A stretch of 64,000 nt of DNA, taken from Kordiimonas gwangyangensis DSM 19435 = JCM 12864 (GTDB lineage Bacteria > Pseudomonadota > Alphaproteobacteria > Sphingomonadales > Kordiimonadaceae). The notes under the pieces were generated by a model that worked only from the letters and a program-made list of their open reading frames with translations, was not told the origin of the DNA and did not search any database. A program made the position numbers and the translations under genes. Location of the stretch: the NCBI RefSeq assembly GCF_000375545.1, contig NZ_AQXF01000007.1, forward strand, positions 103,530 through 167,529, written 5' to 3'. Below, one piece after another: positions 63,076 to 64,000 of this stretch (position 1 is its first letter; the number at the start of each line of letters is the position of its first letter).

Positions 63076-64000
63076 TTAGCCGAAAGCGCCAGCCTTAAGG
63101 GCGATCAATCCGCTGATCTCAAGCACCAGATTGTAGGCGAGCTCGAGCTTGTCGAAGATTTCCCGGTGCGCGGTGGCGTAGCCCGAGGACGCACCACCTT
63201 CATACGTAGTTTCCTCGCCATAGACTTCGTCATGGCTTTCAAACGGTGCTTCAGGGAAAATTTTCCTGAGCTGCGCGATTGTATCCGGCACCTCCAGGTG
63301 CAGAAGCTCCACCAGCAGTTCCTCAAGTGAGAAATCGAACCGTGTACTGAAGCGCGGGATTTCCATGGCCTTCAGATAGATATACTGGATCAGGCCAATG
63401 CGGATTTGATGCAGTTCAAACAGTTCCGCGTCCGGGGCACCGGCGGTCAGCGCTGCTGTCATCGCATCGTCGGTCACGCAGTCGGTGAGCGTACCTGCAT
63501 CACGGCGCAGCTTGCGAATGCAGGCATCCACGGCGTCAGCTTCAAACAGATCCTCAAGGATACGGGACAAGCGGCGCAGTTTTTCGCGGCCGTCCAAGGT
63601 TGGTATCTCGTCCGACCGGTCAAGCCAGTAGCCGGGGCTGAGCAGTTTGGCGTAGGCCTCGATCACCCCAACGTCGGAGCGTGCAAGCGCATTCACCGCA
63701 AGGCTCGTGACCATCTGCAGACGGTCTGATTTTTCGTGCAGCGCCTCAAACATGTCGGGCGAGCGTGCGATGGCGGTGCCAAGCCCCGCGCAACTGTTTG
63801 CCAAGTACCCAAGCTGCTGCAGAACTGCGTTGTGCGGGATTGCACGGATCTGCGAGATACGCTCAAGCCGCTGGTGCACCGCACTGCCCGACTGGCGCCG
63901 CATGGAACGGGAACCGGTTGGGAACAACAGGCTGCGGCCAATGCCGTCAATCAGGCGCACATAACCTTTATTCTCAGTGAGGTGTTCCTGGTACTCAACG
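63076..64000 (-). CDS. C-terminal part of a phosphoenolpyruvate carboxylase-like protein
   Basis: An open frame enters from the right edge and ends at 63076; about 308 codons are visible and no start is in the window (a GTG at 63960 is only internal). The order FPTGSRSMRR...LERISQIRAIPHNAVLQQLGY, then a helical domain with MVTSLAVNALARSDVGVIEAYAKLL, resembles the GSRPxxR...LRAIPW and MVLAKAD regions of PEP carboxylase. The usual C-terminal NTG is replaced by KAGAFG, so this is a divergent member or only a relative. The catalytic N-terminal two-thirds cannot be seen. It converges on the LacI-type gene. Confidence 0.55.
   Translation of the reverse strand, partial: VEYQEHLTENKGYVRLIDGIGRSLLFPTGSRSMRRQSGSAVHQRLERISQIRAIPHNAVLQQLGYLANSCAGLGTAIARSPDMFEALHEKSDRLQMVTSLAVNALARSDVGVIEAYAKLLSPGYWLDRSDEIPTLDGREKLRRLSRILEDLFEADAVDACIRKLRRDAGTLTDCVTDDAMTAALTAGAPDAELFELHQIRIGLIQYIYLKAMEIPRFSTRFDFSLEELLVELLHLEVPDTIAQLRKIFPEAPFESHDEVYGEETTYEGGASSGYATAHREIFDKLELAYNLVLEISGLIALKAGAFG

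Overview
The window is a GC-rich, densely packed chromosomal segment of an aerobic, probably marine alphaproteobacterium. The best guess is a relative of Kordiimonadales or Caulobacterales. This is inferred from the gene content: rhizobial-type GlgC/GlgA, a type III ornithine decarboxylase, a zwf-pgl-edd-eda Entner-Doudoroff operon, ferredoxin-type KorAB, and a TonB receptor/SapC/tryptophan-halogenase locus. The species cannot be named from the sequence. I found no rRNA, tRNA, CRISPR array, insertion sequence or phage gene.

Layout. 1-7 kb: a lipoprotein fragment running off the left edge, rimO, two paralogous small membrane proteins, a MarR-GNAT fusion regulator, a periplasmic binding protein, a glutathione transferase and an ornithine decarboxylase. 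7-9.3 kb: an orphan hybrid histidine kinase. 9.3-22.8 kb: a complete glycogen locus in two divergent operons, glgP-glgB on the minus strand and glgC-glgA-glgX-malQ-pgm on the plus strand, sharing a promoter region that contains a 14-bp perfect palindrome. 22.8-31.3 kb: a WYL regulator, an ArsR gene flanked by two SRPBCC proteins, korAB, glutathione reductase, and a LysR gene followed by a membrane protein. 31.3-40.9 kb: GNAT, esterase, a short-chain dehydrogenase and a CoA-transferase/racemase, a PD40 propeller protein whose ribosome binding site lies in a long hairpin, photolyase, an SSS symporter with a small partner, MAPEG, and a trypsin-like protease.

40.9-63 kb is devoted to sugar use. 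The Entner-Doudoroff operon (zwf-pgl-edd-eda, minus) is divergent from a GlcNAc operon (gntR-nagB-nagA-nagP, plus). After a short stretch with phnA, DUF1428 and PhnB-like genes comes a minus-strand outer-membrane uptake block: glk, TonB receptor, SapC, two tandem tryptophan-halogenase-like flavoproteins and a GH20 beta-hexosaminidase. A divergent LacI regulator follows. The logic is chitin-oligosaccharide or related glycan uptake, trimming to GlcNAc, conversion to fructose-6-P, and catabolism through the Entner-Doudoroff route. A 14-bp near-palindrome (TGACAaCGtTGTCA-like) occurs four times between glk and the LacI gene and once in front of zwf, which suggests one regulon. The right edge cuts a gene whose C-terminal part resembles phosphoenolpyruvate carboxylase.

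Most regulatory calls rest on visible inverted repeats and position only. Functions of transporters, kinases and regulators are given at family level where specificity cannot be read from sequence.
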